In this document: positions 61,655 through 64,000 of the stretch, piece by piece
How the letters are laid out: every line of letters begins with the position of its first letter
How positions within the stretch are numbered: position 1 is the stretch's first letter
Assembly (NCBI GenBank): GCA_024529925.1
Contig: JAFEUB010000814.1
Location: 300,001 to 364,000 of the forward strand
DNA: 64,000 nt
Reading direction: 5' to 3'
Source: Ophthalmolycus amberensis
Lineage: Eukaryota > Chordata > Actinopteri > Perciformes > Zoarcidae
The notes under the pieces: generated by a model
The model's database searches: none
What the model was told of the DNA's origin: nothing
The model's input: the letters and a program-made list of their open reading frames with translations, nothing else
Program-made: the position numbers and the translations under genes

Positions 61655-63105
61655 TCGTCTCATACTGGAGGAGGTAGAAATCTGTGTGTCTGTTGTGTAT
61701 CATTCCCCATGCGAAGCGTTGGCGAAACTATCAGTGTTATCTTCTAACTTTACCACCTGTGTTAAATTGAAGGCAGTGATGTGGAAGAGGTGTCTACCCT
61801 CCTTTTCTCTTTTCTCTCTCATCCCATCTCCCCCTCTCTCCCCTTCCATTCATTCCTCTCTGCCCGCCCCTCTTCCTCTCTTTTTGTCTATTTCCCTCAT
61901 CCCATTTACCCCACCCTTTGCCTCTCTCTTTCACTCCCCCTCGGTATCATCCGTCTATTAAAGAGTGCGTGCCCATAAATGAGAAGATCTGCTGTGAGGC
62001 TGGCAGAGGTTCAGCACATCTGGGTGGTCGCTGTAGACGTACAGTACAGTCGTCATGCTTCCCTCACACCTTTGACAGGTTGCAAGCCTCACAAAGTTGT
62101 GAATTCATGTGTTGTTTTTTTTGTGACCAACTTTTGATAACTTTTTCCACGCCATCCTCACAAGATTTGATGAACATACAGATATACAAGTATTACATGT
62201 AAAAGAGAGAGAAGCAGTGTGCCCTCCCCTTGCCCACTCGACCTCCCAACACCTCACCCCTCTTTTCACAAATATAACAAGTAAAGTTTTTTGTTTGCAA
62301 TCATCTATTCACACATTCAGACTAAGCTGTCTACCGCCTCATACTCGCCCTTCCACACATCAAAATATACATATACCTTCAATCCTATTTTACGTAGAGG
62401 ACATCACCAGATCAGCAGCTTTTTTAATGTTTGTCTTTTATTATTGTTTCCAGATTCTATTATTGGTTTTAAGACTGATGCATTATGAATGGAAGATACA
62501 CTTTAATTAATAGATATATGTGGCCGTCTATTTTTGGTTGCAGCTAAGCAGAATTCAAATAATTGTGATACGTCATGTTGTGTAACAGGGACTATCAGCT
62601 TAAAAGCTAAATCTCGTTGTTTCACATCATTTGAGAGCAGATTTATTCATCAGGGCAAAGTGACTGAGACCAGACAAGATAATAGTTATTTTTAGATCGA
62701 TTTTTGGCCACTTGCATCAACCGTCAAACTTTCACATGATAATTCTAAACAACTATTCGATGAAAGTGTGAAAACAAAGTGTGCATCATTCTCGAGTCTA
62801 GTGTCTCACCGGAGCTGTGCACTTCTCTACAATACTGTACATAAACATATGTTTATCAACATCATGCATATACATACAGCATCACACACACACACATGCA
62901 GAGTGGATCAGTAGCAGAGCAGAAAGATTTGATTAAGGTGTGTGTGTGTGTGTGCGTGTGTTACGCCTGCTGTGATAGAGCATGTACCATGACTCTATAG
63001 AAATCTATCTCCCTCAGTAGATTTCACCCCTCACTTCATTTCCTTAATGACTAAAACAGCACCCCTCCTCTCTCTCTCTGTCTTTGTGTGCAAGGCAGGG
63101 TTGGT

Positions 63106-63155
<50 letters not shown>
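63106..63155 (+). repeat. (CA)n microsatellite
   Basis: 50 bp of CA followed by CG-containing variants. Confidence 0.97.
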
Positions 63156-63159
<4 letters not shown>

Positions 63160-64000
63160 GCACACATAAGCACACAGGAGCATGCAAGCTTCAGTCAAAT
63201 ATAGAAGTATGTTTTTTCACACAAATGTTACATTTGCATGACAGCCTGAATTAAAGCAATGTGAAAATCAAAAATGCCGTGCAATAACAAAAACATTTTT
63301 TACATTTTGGTTGAATAAAAAATGTGAATGTGATGTTCGCAGCCTTTTCAACAAACAGTAATGTCTTCTTCTAGTTTTATCTCTAGGAGTACGTAAGCTC
63401 GGCTTCGGTGTGTTGTTGCCACCCACTGTTGCATACCCTCTCCCACGATGCAATGCACTTCCTGAGTTTGACTTCAGTATAACATTTACAGATTCAGGAC
63501 ACAAGGATGTACAAACAGTTACAATGTCATTTTGCAGACAAATATGTGCACATAAATATTCTCAGGGGTCACTGCACACTCTAAAAGCTATTTTCTGACT
63601 GCAAATCTTTTTATTATTATTTTGACCTCGTTTTAAAATGACTAAAATAGACTTAAAGTGCTGACATTGGTTTATTTAGACTGTACCAACTTATTAGAAC
63701 AGTCCGTCATGTCTATGCACAACCAGTGCCCCACCAGGAGTCATCACTTCCCCCCATTTGCCATGTTGAATGCCCTTTACCTAAAGGTAAGAAAGCAAAC
63801 AGAAGACACACATCGATGGGGTGAATATAAGCAGGCTTTCCACTGCCTGTTCTAGGGAGCGCATATATCAAATAGGTGAATCTTCATGTGGAAACACATC
63901 AGAAACTTTCTCTGCAGTCTTAAAATTGCTTTTGTCAGGGAGCTCCTGGATCTAGGTTTCTCCCATTACAGCTGTCTGCATGTATCTCCCCCCTATATGT

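Larger units (their letters stand above)
59540..64000. other. Right end of the window, no gene identified
   Basis: Microsatellites and unique AT-rich sequence. A strong donor (AAG then GTAAGA at 63787) ends a 36-codon open stretch from 63679, but I see no homology and no partner exon. sox2 is not in the window. Confidence 0.45.

Noticed and set aside
63679..63786. 36-codon stretch with strong donor GTAAGA
   Set aside because: No homology and no partner exon; a lone donor is common by chance.

Overview
This is vertebrate nuclear DNA, almost certainly from a ray-finned fish and probably a percomorph teleost. The genes are split by short GT-AG introns. Dinucleotide microsatellites are very dense. 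Several interspersed repeats are of familiar teleost types: a MITE that begins AGTGGCGGAA and ends TTTCCACCACT, LINE tails ending in (ATCT)n or (TGATTC)n, and a Tc1-like remnant. No bacterial, organellar or viral genes were recognised.

Layout: 1-2.4 kb is non-coding, mostly a MITE carrying nested retroposon tails. From 2.6 to 14.1 kb lies fxr1 on the + strand (FMR1/FXR family RNA-binding protein). I resolve 19 coding exons; the joined frame is open for about 670 codons and is followed by a 1.7-kb 3' UTR. dnajc19 lies convergently on the - strand at 14.6-16.7 kb (mitochondrial TIM14-type J protein, six coding exons, 116 residues). The two poly(A) signals are about 580 bp apart. The dnajc19 start region is CpG-rich with ETS-like and YY1-like sites and a possible divergent + strand donor.

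From 17 to 64 kb I find no recognisable complete gene. In human the order is FXR1 - DNAJC19 - SOX2-OT/SOX2, so the right three quarters is most simply read as the gene-poor flank of sox2, with sox2 itself outside the window. Several blocks free of simple repeats look like enhancers. The best holds a SOX-octamer composite site at 18,901-18,918. A pair of coding-like exons at 28.76-29.41 kb belongs to a protein I do not recognise. An internally deleted LINE lies at 52.4-53.8 kb.

The most useful observations are: (1) a GC-AG intron in dnajc19 with a competing frameshifting GT four bases downstream; (2) an apparent tandem duplicate of an fxr1 coding exon; (3) a 74-nt purine-rich segment in fxr1 that must be removed, or hides an indel, for the frame to continue; (4) the SOX-octamer element in the presumed sox2 regulatory desert; (5) the unidentified exon pair at 28.8 kb. 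Conservation and transcription could not be tested here.
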